From positions 59,014,118 through 59,078,117 of the forward strand of contig CM049317.1 of assembly GCA_026874595.1 (NCBI GenBank): a DNA stretch of 64,000 nt, written 5' to 3'. The position numbers and the translations under genes were made by a program. Each line of letters opens with the position of its first letter. Within the stretch, counting starts at the first letter, position 1. The stretch comes from Sipunculus nudus (taxonomy: Eukaryota; Annelida; Sipuncula; Golfingiida; Sipunculidae). The notes beneath the pieces were generated by a model. That model did no database searches. It worked only from the letters and a program-made list of their open reading frames with translations, and was not told where the DNA came from. Of the stretch, positions 23,300 through 35,080 are shown in pieces.

Positions 23300-23973
23300 T
23301 GTGATGTATGTCCGTACGCGATGGCAGGGCACTCACGGAAGGACCTTAGAACCATCAACCCAGGAACAACAGGAACGCGTTGACCCGTGTCGCTTACAGT
23401 CACCTATTGAACTCCGGCAACAACAAATAAACGGACAAAGAGAACGTTTTCATTCATTCATTAACAGCGGTTAAACAACCTGAACCGGACTTAAAAGTGG
23501 ATCGATCGATATTGCGTTAAGGTCCACAGACACAATAAATACCCTTCATTTGGCGATTTTGAATTGGGTTGCAAACAAGAACTGATATCCAGGGATATCC
23601 AGGCCTGATGATATGTAGTCTCCTTGTGATAAGACTGAGACATTTTGGACGTTTTGAACTTTATTATGGCTGTGCACGGATTATGAACTGAACTTTCGTT
23701 ATGACTCCTCAGAGCAACCCCGGAGTCATTTTTATTTCGTCGAACCAGCACCAGTGACTTTGATTTATAACAGATAAGTATTTCTTCATTTTATACCGCA
23801 CCAAGATTTAGTTATTATGTGTTAGAGACTTTGTGTTCATTTATTGTATATATTGTAAATAATGTTTGTTTAAATAATTATATATATTTTGTACTATATT
23901 TGTGAGTCAGTTTTTCATTTAACATCTTCGTTGTGTGAGTTGAACTCGGGGATGTTGTGTGCTACACGCAACA
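23300..23973 (+). repeat. 3' LTR
   Basis: 674 bp, same ends as the 5' LTR. The right copy of the GTAT target duplication follows at 23974. Confidence 0.97.
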
Positions 23974-24073
23974 GTATCATGAACTAGTATTCCACATATA
24001 TAAAGTATTTGGGGTCAGGAAATTTACGTAGAGGTCCCACTGGTATGAGGGTCGAGAATATATATATATATAT

Positions 24074-24828
24074 GTCGAGGGAAGAATGAGAACCTGGAAA
24101 GATCCGGAATCCTGAATTAGAATTCTGATTTTTCCTGGGAAAAATGAGAATCCAGAGATGGTATGAAGGGATTCCCATTCTTCCCAGGAAGAATGAGAAT
24201 TCTCATTCTTCATGGGACAAATGAGAATTCCAGTCTCTCCCAGGAAAATTGAGAATTCTCATTTTTCCCGGGAGAGAGTGGAAATCCCGTTTTGAAATTC
24301 AAACCTGGGAAAAATGAGAATTATTGATGACAACTTAACTCTTTAATTTTTTTAATACTTAGTCTATCTAACATAGATGTTTATTTTCACTGAATTGTAG
24401 ATTAAAAATATTCACATCTAGAAATCTTTATAATTGAATCATGTTTGCTAAGAACTTATACGTAAATATCAGGTGTGGTTGTTTTCAACTTACATGTATG
24501 TAATGGGTTTAATACTATCATGTGTAAATAAAACTGATTTTAACAGAAATGTGTTTTCTACTTTTTCTTCATGACAAAAAATGTTACTGTTCTTTTAGCA
24601 ATGGTCAGTTGATAACACAAAAATTTGGTTATAATACCGTAGTAAAATATGCAAACTTAACCCACCTCAACTATTAAAAGGATATCATTCAACAATTTGG
24701 AGCTGGCTGGGAAAAATAAGAATTCTGGTTTTTCTCGGGAAGAATGGGAATTCCCATTATCAGAATCAGAATTCTCATTTTTCCCGGGAGGATTCCGGAT
24801 CTTCCCAGATTCTCATTCTTCCCTCGAC
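24074..24828. mobile_element. 755-bp TIR element (MITE-like), family not recognised
   Basis: The ends are inverted repeats: GTCGAGGGAAGAATGAGAA at the left and its complement at the right, about 38 of 40 bases matching. It sits within an (AT)n tract, so a TA/AT target duplication is likely but cannot be resolved. The inner sequence near both ends is packed with variants of GGGAAAAATGAGAATTC in both orientations. There is no coding capacity. Confidence 0.88.
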
Positions 24829-24831
24829 ATA

Positions 24832-24927
24832 TATATATACATTATATATGCATTTATGTATATATATATATATATTTATATATATTATATATGTATATAT
24901 GTATATATATATATATGTATATATATA
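24832..24927. repeat. (AT)n-rich tract
   Basis: Interrupted AT/GTAT microsatellite at the right flank of the TIR element. Frames across it are artefacts. Confidence 0.85.
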
Positions 24928-26110
24928 ATCAAAGTAATTTACATAGACGTTCAATACATCACAGTGAAAGTGCTCTACACTGCAGGGGAGCATATATTAT
25001 GTATCGTATACTGTTAGGTTTTATTCATGTACTACATATCTGTTTCGTGAGTACAGCTGACAAACCGGCTCACTCTTCATCGATAAAATGAAGTGATCAG
25101 ATATGCGGGTGAAGTTCGTCATAATCGGTAGGATTAAGGTCTAATCAACGTCAAACAGCCTTGGTATAATTTAGCTTTAGAATTCATATTAAAAATAATT
25201 TTAGACACAGTGATGTATATATATTTAGAATCCTTAGAATATTCTCTATCAGATGAGATATATTTAAAAAGTGTAACAGTGTCCACTTTGAAAATTTAAA
25301 ACTTGAAATGATTTAAAATTATTTTTTTTAATTGGATATATCTCAAAATTGGCATAGGGTATGTATGTGGAAATAGTATCATTTGAAACTACATACAAAT
25401 ATCTCCAGACTTTTTTTTTTTTTTACATATTTATTGTCTTTTTTCATAATGAATTTTAAATTTAAAAAAAAATGTGTAATGTTAACAATACTTATTTTGT
25501 TTAAATAACGTATTTCTACTACACTAAAAACGATATAGGAAAAAGAAAAAAATTCATTTTAGAATACTTGTTGATTTACATATATGCAAAAGTTGAAGAC
25601 TCTATATTCGATGGTTTTTGAGAAATATCGCTCTGAAGACCGTACAGTCTCCTGAAATACTGTTTTGAGAAAACGGCCAAAAACTGTTTGGGAAGAGAAA
25701 TTTCTTTTTGAGTGGAAAACAGGGATATAAGCGCAAGTGACAGTTGTATTTTTTCACTAAATGTTCGGATCAGAATCGGTTTCAAAATAGAAATTATAAA
25801 ATTTAATGGTTTATCAATGTTATAAAAAAGGATTTTATTAGGCATCATGACAACTGGAGAACTGTCAAACTAAAGTAGGCGGAGCTTACTGGTACGAGGG
25901 GTCGGTCATCGGTAATCAGGTCATGGGCTACCGCGCCGGGGCACGCGTCAGGTGTGAAGTGACTGATAAGAGCGATCACTTTGTTTAATCTACGCTCTCA
26001 TTCAGACCACCATATACCCTAATCCAATTAACAGCTTGTCTCTCCCTCTCACAATTATATATGAGACACTACATAGCTAGCAGCAACACATATCTCCCTC
26101 TCTCATTAGA

Positions 26111-26116
26111 TTTATT
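26111..26116 (-). terminator. possible polyadenylation signal AATAAA
   Basis: AATAAA on the minus strand downstream of the 26258 stop. Such hexamers are common in AT-rich DNA, so it is only supporting evidence. Confidence 0.35.
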
Positions 26117-26257
26117 TACACCAGTCATATACGCGCTAAATCGTGCTGCGGCCGCTCTTCCTTTACCGATAGCTCTCATAGCTAAGACTCCGGCGCGGTT
26201 CACTTCGCAAAATTTGTTAGCAGGCGACGTGGTGGTGTAACTTGGTGCCGCGTTCCT

Positions 26258-26526
26258 CTAACAAAATTCATTCGTGCAACGCAGTCCCATATTGCTGCAC
26301 CACCCTCGGCGTTTATCTACATCCTCCACTAACGACACGGGAACCTTGTGATCAGCAGTATGTGACTCTCTCTCGTTCAAATAGCGAATTTTATAGATAG
26401 TGTATATTATAGAAGAAGGAACGATGTATTGGGTTATGTTTTTGGCGATGTAATGATGGACCCTGGGAGAAAATGTTATAGTGTATAACAGGGTCAATAT
26501 TACAGAAATAACAATCGGTAAATTCA
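26258..26526 (-). CDS. candidate secreted prepropeptide with KRR site and Cys-rich C-terminus
   Basis: An 89-codon frame from ATG at 26526 (an in-frame ATG at 26578 also exists). Residues 1-20 (MNLPIVISVILTLLYTITFS) look like a signal peptide. A middle propeptide follows, then VEDVDKRR, a convertase-type basic site, and GWCSNMGLRCTNEFC immediately before TAG, with three cysteines. CCAAT boxes lie on the plus strand at 26683 and about 26793, upstream of this gene; on the coding strand they read as ATTGG. AATAAA on the minus strand lies at 26116-26111, about 145 bases after the stop. This is the layout of a neuropeptide or small secreted peptide precursor. No family is recognised. The odd cysteine number is unusual, and a chance frame cannot be excluded. 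Confidence 0.4.
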
Positions 26527-27022
26527 TATTTCTGGGTATATTCTTGGTGCCAGGACCCTTATTTGGTGACACTAACATATTTTAGGGCAGTGACATAGAC
26601 ATTATTCGGCGACTGGAGAAGGACGATGTACAGTTTACTTCTGGGTTAGGCGTATAGGGGGGACGTGTTTGTATTAATTAGTGCCAATTAGTAAGTGCTG
26701 GTAATAAAGATAAGCTCTTTCCCGGCTGACTGACTGCGGCTTCCCCACGCCTGTCAATCAACCATTTGCCTAATACCGCGAGCGCATGGTTAACCAATAA
26801 GCAACTTACACGCTGCTAACTCTCGCCGAGCTGACAGTTGGTCCCGTTTGCACCCCACGTGGGGTTGACATCTGAATTAAAATACTTATTTTTCTAATTG
26901 ATACAATATAACCCCAGAAACGTGTTTTTGTGAAAAGATAGATATAGCAAACATCTATAAAACCAGATGTTTTTCAGAAAAATGTAATTTTCATGATTTT
27001 TGACGATGATTAGACCTTAATC

Positions 27023-29029
27023 TCGGGTTATTAGGTCAAGTGAGAGCCTCACTACGGGGCTCAGGTGGCCATTATGTTTTACTGGTTCTGTTTGGAAGTG
27101 AATGGTACATCATTCGGAGGGGAAACAATATCTTTACCCACAATACCTGAACAGCAGAGTCGTAATTTTATAAGTACGATTTGGCAATATAAGTACGATT
27201 CAGCACATGACCGACCCCCTCTTTGTATATGAATTGTGGTCGAGCACTGACTCTCAGGGTCACCACATCTGAGCCATGGACAATAAGTGGTTAAGTGTTT
27301 TTGTTATTGTTTATGTAGTTTTACCTTTATTGGATGGTTGGTTCAGCTTCGTTATCCTTCCAAACACGTCATTTAAACGCAAAATATTCTCAGTTTGTGT
27401 CACTGTTTGTACGCCACTCGTCTGTACGCCAAATAATGTGGATGGACACTGACCGGGTGATAAGAAGGTCAGCCTGTGTAGTTCACTATGTTCGGCAGTG
27501 ATAATGTTAGGAGCAGATGAATTATCCTAAGCAAGGTGAATGAAGTCTTGACCTCGACCTCCACCCGATCACATGGATAAAATTACATCATGTGTAATTT
27601 ATATCATCACATTTAATTATACCATCCATACCAGATATCATCATACTCGACATCGCTAGCGATAAATAATTTCCCATGCCTACACGAGCCACCCTACCTA
27701 ACTGTACCAGTATATCATTTAGGAATAAACAATTGTAACACAAATTATTTCAAAACAAAATTCAGATAAATAATATCACGAGAGCCCCCCTAATGAGTTA
27801 TTTGTTATGGTACCTATGTTCACCTTTGACCATTCTCACTTTTCAACGTGTATACATTTAACACAGTTTGGGCGAGTACTAGCGCTAAGGACTCGTACTC
27901 GTACTTAAATGCATTTTTCTATTTGTACTTGTATTCGTACTCAAGTTCTGGCAAAAGTTCTCAATTACTCACGAGTACATTTCAAGTACTTCTTAAAATC
28001 GTTACACTTTTCCCTTTTAGTAAAGCATCTACAAATGCAGTATAAATTTAAAAATTGAAATGCACTTACACATGCATTTGCATTGGAATTCTATTTGGTT
28101 ACTCACTTGTATTTGCGATCTGGTATCAACTTAATATAATTTATAATCAAGGAATATTGTTACTTGAATAAATGAGGGTTGATCAGGCATGGTGGAACAT
28201 ATTATTTAAATATTATTACCAGATTCTTTTTTTTATTATTATTAAAAGATCTAAAAACTATGCATTTCTCCCTTAGAAGTACATTTAAATAGAAATACCT
28301 TAGATACGTACATTCTTAGAGCTGTTTAGCAGAGTTAATCTTCACTTGAGACGAGATTATTCTCAGAGCTGGATAAACAGAGTTGAATTTTACTTGAGAT
28401 GAGCACATTCTCAGAGCTGGATATACAGAGGTTATCTCCACTTGAGATGAGCATCATTATGGAGGTTGCGTAATCGTATTAGCACGAGGATTTTATTATA
28501 TGACGGGAACAGAGACGGGACCTCATGTGACTGGCTTGTGCAAAGTGTGACTCAGACAAAATTGAGAAATAACTTAATTCCAGTAATACATGTAGTACGT
28601 TTATATTCTTTCCTGAAAACATGGGGCTGACAAAGTCAGGAATATTAAGTTTTTGGTGGGATCTAGAATTCATTCTCACAAGTGCATTGCCTGTGGCTGA
28701 GGTCGTGCATTGCTAAGTTGACAGTGCTAATAAATGTGCCAATAACTTCTCAACAAATCACACCTCGTTTTTTTGTTGGAAAAATAAATAGAAAAAATGT
28801 ATTCCTCCGGGAATTAGGTTTAGGTTTAGTGCAAAATATATATTAATAATTTGTTACAGGCAAGTTTGTTATATAATAACATTATGAGATTTGGATTTGC
28901 TTGACCTGGAGCGAGTAACAACATAGGACGTCCGGGTCATAGATTACACAGCATTGCCTGATAATTCCCTCCAACAGATGATTCTGTTGTGAATGCGCTT
29001 TAGATATGCTCGTCGAACTATATGAATAA
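27023..29029. other. unit backbone, no gene seen
   Basis: Aligned in blocks with 36540-37850 and 45080-45850 plus 48690-48975. It contains a stretch of ACTCGTACTCGTAC-type repeats at 27870-27990, of the sort found near hAT element ends, and a tandem repeat of about 58 bp at 28315-28455. Confidence 0.7.
28315..28455. repeat. about 58-bp tandem repeat, near three copies
   Basis: Units share CAGAGCTGGATAAACAGAG and ACTTGAGATGAGCA with changes. Unit 2 has two copies at 37275-37350. Confidence 0.75.
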
Positions 29030-29121
29030 TATCGTGAAAAACATAAAATAATAAAAGATTAATAACATATTTTAAAATTATCTATATCTTTTTTTACATA
29101 AGAAATTTATATATATTAATA

Positions 29122-29386
29122 ACACAGAGAAATGCTGCGAAAGGGATCGTATCAGCCATGCATGGCAGGATACCATTGAGCAGTTGACTGGTACCCGGAA
29201 GTTAGATGCCGAGCCTCTGCTTGAGTACTTCCGGCCGCTGACAAGATGATTGGAGCAAAACAGGGAGCAAAAGGGCACGTGGCAGGAGCAGTGTTCTGAT
29301 GGGTCATTCAGTGCAACCTCGACAGCATCATCCTTGGACAAAATTCATATTTGGATTTTAATTGTTTTACTCTGTTGATTATCATG
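29122..29386 (+). pseudogene. duplicated ACE last exon, broken (unit 2)
   Basis: Close to 9729-9987 including the CACAG acceptor. A CATG duplication near 29160 shifts the frame, and TGA replaces the Trp-side codon after CTGACAAGA. There are no upstream exons, so it was copied as an exon with its intron end only. Confidence 0.92.
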
Positions 29387-29601
29387 ATCCTTTTTAACAT
29401 AACATTCAAATCTCATACAGTAAAGCCTAAGCTATCCGAACGTTAAATATTAATGCTTCATTATGCACATTAAAATTGGAGATACTATGTGTTTTTCTTA
29501 TGTCATTTAATTCGAAAGTTCAATAAATCACGTGGACACAATTAAAGGATCTGAGACAGTATAATATTATCATAAAAATTTAAAGTCATTGTTAACATTA
29601 G

Positions 29602-31462
29602 AGACCTGCAATCCGCCCCGCCCCGCGGGTGCCCGGGGGCGAACCTTCTCGTGATTTTTCGGGGCGGGGCTGGTAAAAAAAATACCTGGGGGCAAGGCGG
29701 GTGCGGGCTGAAAGCTGGAATATGCGGGGCGGGGCTGGCCACATGATATTTTAGTGCGGGTTTCTGCGGGCCAAAACACATGGTTATAGCGAGGAGATTA
29801 TTACATTTACTTAAGTACTGCAGGTCTGTATATGTTCCTTCGGTTATTCCATTTTCTGAAATGTATACTGCACTTGTGAAATATAAAGTTCCTGAGTTTT
29901 GAGGCAGATTCATCTTTCCAGGGACCACTGGTCACAATATTGTACAAATGTACCTGGCAATAGTGTTGTATATTTAAACGGTAGGCCTAGCTGTACTTGT
30001 GGCCGGTCTCAGATATTACATAACATGGCTGAGGGTAGAGCATTATGAGTATTACCTGCACAGGTGATCTTCTTAGTCACTGCATAGGTTGCATCTGTCT
30101 CTATCAACAGCTGGATTTAGCTTTAAACCTTAACTAACAAAGGCTGAGGTGTGCTCATCAAGGATGATCCAAATAGCACTGGCTAGATTAGAGGTGGGAT
30201 TGGCAAAGCAGAATGAGTTAAGAGCATGATGCTCATTTGTGACCATGACATAGAGTTCTCCCTCTGCAGTTCCATGGCCTTTCCCATTTCAGTTAATTAG
30301 CTGATCATCACTCAACAGGATTAATCTCTTTGTCAAATAAAAGGGGTGAACTGTGTAAGAGTTAAGAGCATGATGCTCATTTGTGACCATGACATAGAGT
30401 TCTCCCTCTGCAGTTCCATGGCCTTCCCCATTTCAGTTAATTAGCTGATCATCACTCAACAGGATTAATCTCTTTGTCAAATAAAAGGGGTGAACTGTGT
30501 AACGTTTCTTGCTGCCGTTTGGGAGTGCTCGAATAACGGCACAACACCGTATATAGTCCAAACAAATAACTTTGATTCCCTTCCGTAACACACACGTATA
30601 GAACACACAATCTGAGAGTGACCTCTGACCTTTAGGTCAATGGTGTCAAAGAATATCGTATCTCGCATAAGGTGTTACGGAATATTCTTTACCATGCTTA
30701 AAACACACATTCTAAATAGAATACTGTACATTACAAACTGTATTGAGCAAATACTGTCCTCAAGCTAGTGACCAATGATGTAACATACTGGTTTTAAGTA
30801 TTTGTACTAAGCATACATAATAGAAATTGATTGCTTTATGCTTGATTTTTTTTTCTTTATTTCCGTATATGGCAAAATTTGCACTGAAAATATGTTTAAA
30901 CTTCAATTATGTAAATTATTTTAGCTAAACACCTTAATGGGTTTAATTTATAATAACTTGAAATATTTTATGGAAACATAAAGGCAGTATTTGATTAGTG
31001 TGTCTGACATTTCCACTTACTGTGCAGTAAATAATTATATTTTGCACAGGGGAAATTCTTAAAAATAAAAAAAATACTAACTCTGTGCATGTGACACTTC
31101 GTCCTTACCAGCGAAAAAAAATTGAAAAAATCATACCATCAACACACATGATAATTCTATCTGCTTAAAAAAGACGGTCATTCATCATAAATAAATGAAA
31201 ATAAATCTTAATTTCTCTTGGTCGGCTTCCTTTTTTGGTTGTCCCTTATGTTTATTTGCGGGTTGGAAATGGGCTGTCTTTTTTGGTAAAACTGCGGGGC
31301 GTGGCGGAAGTGGGCTGAAAGCACAACTTGCGGGGCGGGTGCGGGGTGATTGATTTTTTAAAGGTGTGTGTGTGTGGGGGGGGGGGGGGGGGGTGCGGGG
31401 AGGGTTTTCACAACTGCGGGGCGGGCGGTTACGGGCTGAAGGTTTGTTTTTTTTTTGGCTCT
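29602..31462. mobile_element. GC-rich insertion, possibly hAT-like, unit 2 only
   Basis: Both ends carry dense GGGGCGGG/CCCGCGGG motifs (29612-29770 and 31275-31440) in an otherwise AT-rich region. This part has no counterpart in units 1 and 3. Such CCCGCGGG-rich termini are seen in some non-autonomous hAT elements. Exact ends and target duplication were not resolved. It contains the 144-bp tandem repeat below. Confidence 0.4.
30217..30502 (+). repeat. 144-bp direct tandem duplication
   Basis: GTTAAGAGCATGATGCTC begins at 30217 and at 30361. The two copies are almost identical and adjacent (CTTTCCC versus CTTCCCC is one difference), so the duplication is recent. Confidence 0.95.
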
Positions 31463-33789
31463 AAATACCGGCTATAGAGTAAATACATGGCTATAGAGAC
31501 TTACTCCGAGGTCGGGTGTGCAGATATCGACATACAATCACTAGATATTGCCTAACTTATTATGAAATGAAAAGTTATATGCACTAGTTCAAATAACTGG
31601 TACACATCATACAAACTCAGTCCATAAATTAATCTGAAATTCAAATCAAGGATAATTTTCCCACATTTTTATTAGTGTTATGTTCACAAGATTTAATGCC
31701 AGTCATTAAATGTTGATTAATTTAAAAGAACAAAAATACTGTAAATCTTTCCGTTGAAAAAAAACTGAATTTACGTTGTTATATATCGCATAAATTATGT
31801 AGCTTAAAACAGGAAAATAGTTGATTCAGGTCCTGAGACAACAGCTGATATCGCCAATTTTCCTTGAGCAAACCGCACACAGAACGGATAGGAAAGGCTC
31901 AGACTGGACTTAGAATCCGGTCTTGTATGGTTGGACGTTCAGCCTTAAGGCAACTAACCCATAGGCTGATCCCGGCTGCGGGGGTGGGGGTGTAGGACAC
32001 ATGGCTGTATTTATTTTTTTCCTATTTAACATCTACAAAACACCTGAAGTTTGGACCTATTTAAATAATTTTCAAAATAAATTATTATATTAAATCTTCT
32101 TTTGTTTTACCTGAGAATTTGTTGTTTCTACAGTCAAACAAGGCCAAGAAAATCAGGGTTTGTGTATCTCATTTTCTCACAAACCTGGTCCGAATGCAGT
32201 AAAGCCAAAATTACACTTCCAAGCAGTCCCAAATAACCATTTGGACAACATGTCTTTGACTAGGCACAGATTTAAAAATATTGACTGACACCATTCATTT
32301 TGTGTGAGATTATGCTAAACATACATAAAAATCAAACAGAAGGTTTCTTTTATGGCCGCTTGCCATAACGGCTAGAGCCAACCAGAGCAGGCCAAACCAT
32401 TCTCCACTCTCCTTCCGGATTAGGGCTTCGTGACCCAAGGTCATGTAAACAAATAGAAACATGTGACCTATAGGGCCAGGGCGTGTGTCCTCTCATTTGT
32501 TTCTCCTGTGTTGACTCCGCTCAGTAATATGGCAAATGGGGTGAACTATTATGTACAGCTAGATGAATCAGTCTCTCGCTCGCCCATCCCAAAAATTAAC
32601 ACAGAAGAAAACCCACCCAATTTCATTCAAATTCAAAATCCGTTTGTAGAATATCAGATGCTGAATTTAGCTGGCCGGGTAGGATCACTTACCAGCAGAC
32701 AGTATGCAACTTTATAATTTGAGATTTATTTGCACTTGGCCGACCTTGTCAGTGTCATCACAGTAATTTGACTTGTTATTGGAGGACTCAGTAATACAAT
32801 AACGACCCAAAGCCCACCTCTTAATTTTTCCAAAACGACAATGATGAAAAACCAGAAACATTCATTTTCACAAAGGACATTCTTGAAATTTAATAGTTCA
32901 TTTCAGTTGCAAGATCTTCAAAAACTAAGAAAGCTTATATGATATAAGGACTTCTGACATAACTATCATGCAATGCTGAACAGTTCACATATTTAACAGG
33001 ACTGCAGCCAGGCATAAATCTCCTAAAATTTTAGCAGTGTCCAATTTTGTATTGGCTGCTCAGTGCTAGAACTGCTATGTTGAGATTTCACAATATGTTT
33101 ATTTTAAGGAAAAGCTGGACGGACTCAGACTTTATATGTTATGGTTATTGGTAATAGTAGTGATGTGTGTGAACTGGTCCTAAGGCATCAGTTCTGGAAA
33201 ACAATGAAGCATATTCTACACAAGAAGTAGTCAGAGACCACGGATCCTTGCCAGGAGGATCCTATTCAAACTTTGCCTGTATAGAAGTCAGCCAAATGAA
33301 CGACACCCGTAGGAACGAGACCTGAATACACTGCACACAGTTGGCAGAAAAAACAGATGCACGACATTCAGATGAACTGCACCACTGATAGGTACAACGC
33401 TGATGGAACAAGACACAGACGAGGTACCAGAGGAATTTTTGCATCCAACATTAACAATAACATATAATTTGCTGTAACATTGTATCACGTTCTAAATTAT
33501 TCATCAAGAGATAATTTGCTGTAACATTGTATCACGTTCTAAATTATTCATCAAGAGCACCGAGACACTATTAGATGATACATATTCGCTAATATGCTTC
33601 TGCTTGAAGACAAGTAATATTATGACATTATTCGGTCACATATTACTTATAAAAATTGTGCAGCCGTTTTTCAGAAGAGAACTACTGATTCAAAGCCTTA
33701 AGGATGTGTGGAAATATATTTTTGGTAAGAATTATACAGAATTGTTATACATATAGATAATGCATAATAATATATAATATATATTTCGT
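31463..33789. other. unit backbone before hotdog copy 2
   Basis: No gene. It corresponds to 40080-42000 in unit 3 (for example GCAGATATCGACATACAA and GCGTGTGTCCTCTCAT). A 40-bp stretch with GTAACATTGTATCACGTTC is tandemly duplicated at about 33471-33560. A frame at 32463-32717 is not kept in unit 3. Confidence 0.7.
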
Positions 33790-34947
33790 TTACAGTTTAG
33801 CGTTTGGTACGGCATCACTTGGTTGAAATATAAAGTTACCATAGAACACGGAAGTGTCATTTTTAGCGATGGAACAATGAACCGAGTCAGGTTGACCTTC
33901 TGTCTGCCAGACACGCGTCACAAGTTCATCCCCGGCTAGTGTTTCTTGCAGGTACACGACATGCATCTCCTTGACGTGACGACCACCCAAATCACCTGGA
34001 AAACCAATCAGAACTCCCTGTGCGCTGGCAACTGCTGCTGCGTCCAGGGCCTTCATTATGTAACCAGATTGGTTCATATGGAAAAGGGCATCTAGGTCAC
34101 TGTATTCTACCCTCGAGCTGTAGGTGAACGCAGCATCCGGGGGCTTCTGTGGTTCATGTTTCATATTTGGGTCAATACCAGGGGGCGCTGCGTGCTCTAG
34201 CCCCTTAAACTCGTCCGTGAACCATTTCGGCAAAGGTTCCAATGACCTTGAGGTCAATCCGGCTGTTACAAAGGTCAAGATACATTGCCACAATGTTTCA
34301 CCTGTTCGGGCTAATTTCGTTTCCTCGCATAATTTAACTGACGAATTTCCAACTTTAACTATTTTCGATGTGTACTCAAGGGGTTCGGAAAACAAGGGTC
34401 TTTCGTAAAAACGTTGATTAATTAAGACGGAGGTTGACTTAACGAAGATTAGGTATTTCTTTATGAGCTCTTGCTGGTGGAAGAATACATTGCTTTGACC
34501 CGTACGAGGAGTCCATGATGACACTCTAGATGTCTCTGCCATCTTCAATAACTTCCATGGCGCAACTTGGACTAAAACAGAAGGACAAAATTATTCAACT
34601 ATAATAAAATTAAGCAGTATTTTCTTCTTTTTCATACTGATAAAATAAATGTACGAATTTAAAATTTCATGAGTGCGTGGTTCTCTTCAGTAGAGTTGCA
34701 AAGAGTAATATTGTATGTATTAGAAAATACATTCCAAAAATTAAGATTAAAATACACGCACACTGAAAACCTGTTAACGCAATTTAATTAAAGGAGTAAT
34801 TGAATGTGAAAAATGTATTAAACAATGCACATAAAATACGCCCAGTGACTCACGGTATCTGTCCCGGTCCATAAATTGAAATCCCGGATGTGTGACCTTG
34901 GCCCACGAGAGGTCATCGCTCACCGTCACTGTGACGTCAGAAAACAT
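33790..34947 (-). CDS. double-hotdog thioesterase-like protein, copy 2 (best-preserved)
   Basis: Minus-strand exons 34947-34854 and 34571-33790 join in frame to 291 residues. Exon 1 encodes the DDLSWAKVTHPGFQFMDRDRY segment and exon 2 begins QVAPWKLLKMAETS. Two hotdog halves follow: EYTSKIVKVGNSSVKL...ETLWQ, then a linker with PLPKWFTDEF, then EYSDLDALFHMNQSGYIMKA and the ending NFIFQPSDAVPNAKL. There is no break, and the donor (GTGAGT) and acceptor (CTGTTTTAG) are good. The role is inferred from the fold: acyl thioester hydrolysis or acyl binding. The two-half layout resembles acyl-ACP thioesterases. The closest relatives need a search. A splice-acceptor-like TTTTTTTGTC...CAG region before the ATG is weaker than in copy 1. 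Confidence 0.85.
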
Positions 34948-35010
34948 GCTGAAATAAACATGCGTTTTTTTGTCTTATAAAATGTGTGTCTATGACAAGA
35001 AATGTGATGC

Positions 35011-35060
<50 letters not shown>

Positions 35061-35080
35061 GTGTGTATATATATGTCCAT
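35011..35080. repeat. (AT)n / (GTAT)n upstream of hotdog copy 2
   Basis: Same relative place as 14003-14042 in unit 1. Confidence 0.9.

Larger units (their letters stand above)
14222..23973 (+). mobile_element. Ty3/gypsy-type LTR retrotransposon with integrase before RT (Gmr1-like)
   Basis: 9752 bp between 674-bp LTRs that differ at 6 positions by eye, with a 4-bp target duplication. Order of domains: gag (SAP-like start, capsid-like region, CCHC knuckle at 16256-16297), protease (DTGA at 16541-16552), integrase (zinc finger about 17570-17700, D at 17783, D at 17962, E at 18070), reverse transcriptase (YIDD at 19340-19351), RNase H to a stop at 20144. Integrase lies upstream of RT, as in the Gmr1-like group and unlike ordinary Ty3/gypsy. 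A 3.1-kb tail follows, with G-runs, an antisense transposase and a SINE-like piece. The coding frame is broken near 15560, 17830, 18565 and 19180, so this copy is probably not autonomous as read. Confidence 0.95.
25132..27022. mobile_element. 1.9-kb segment with 24-bp inverted ends
   Basis: 25132-25155 (GATTAAGGTCTAATCAACG...) and 26999-27022 are inverted repeats with one mismatch in 24. Units 2 and 3 do not show this segment. It fits a non-autonomous DNA transposon or a TIR-flanked insertion. No transposase and no clear target duplication are seen. It contains the candidate peptide gene at 26258-26526. Confidence 0.6.
9625..29030. repeat. tandem unit 1 of 3 (enlarged by insertions)
   Basis: Homology between units begins just before the last ACE exon (AATATCGTA near 9625) and returns at about 29030 and 37850. 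Shared landmarks in order are: the ACE last exon, a TTTTTAACATAACATTC stretch, the hotdog gene on the minus strand, a GGGGTCAGG stretch, a block with CAATATCTTTACCCACAATACC, and TGAGATGAGCATCATTATGG. The 19.4-kb length is explained by the LTR element at 14222-23973 and a TIR-flanked segment at 25132-27022. Confidence 0.85.

Noticed and set aside
30217-30502. CRISPR-like array
   Set aside because: Only two long adjacent copies, no short repeats with spacers, and a eukaryotic context.
32463-32717. Possible small protein with ANGVNYYVQLDES
   Set aside because: The homologous stretch in unit 3 (about 40840-41070) has indels and a C-run that destroy the frame.
34124-34408. Plus-strand frame, also at 42340-42624
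   Set aside because: Shadow of the hotdog exon on the opposite strand.
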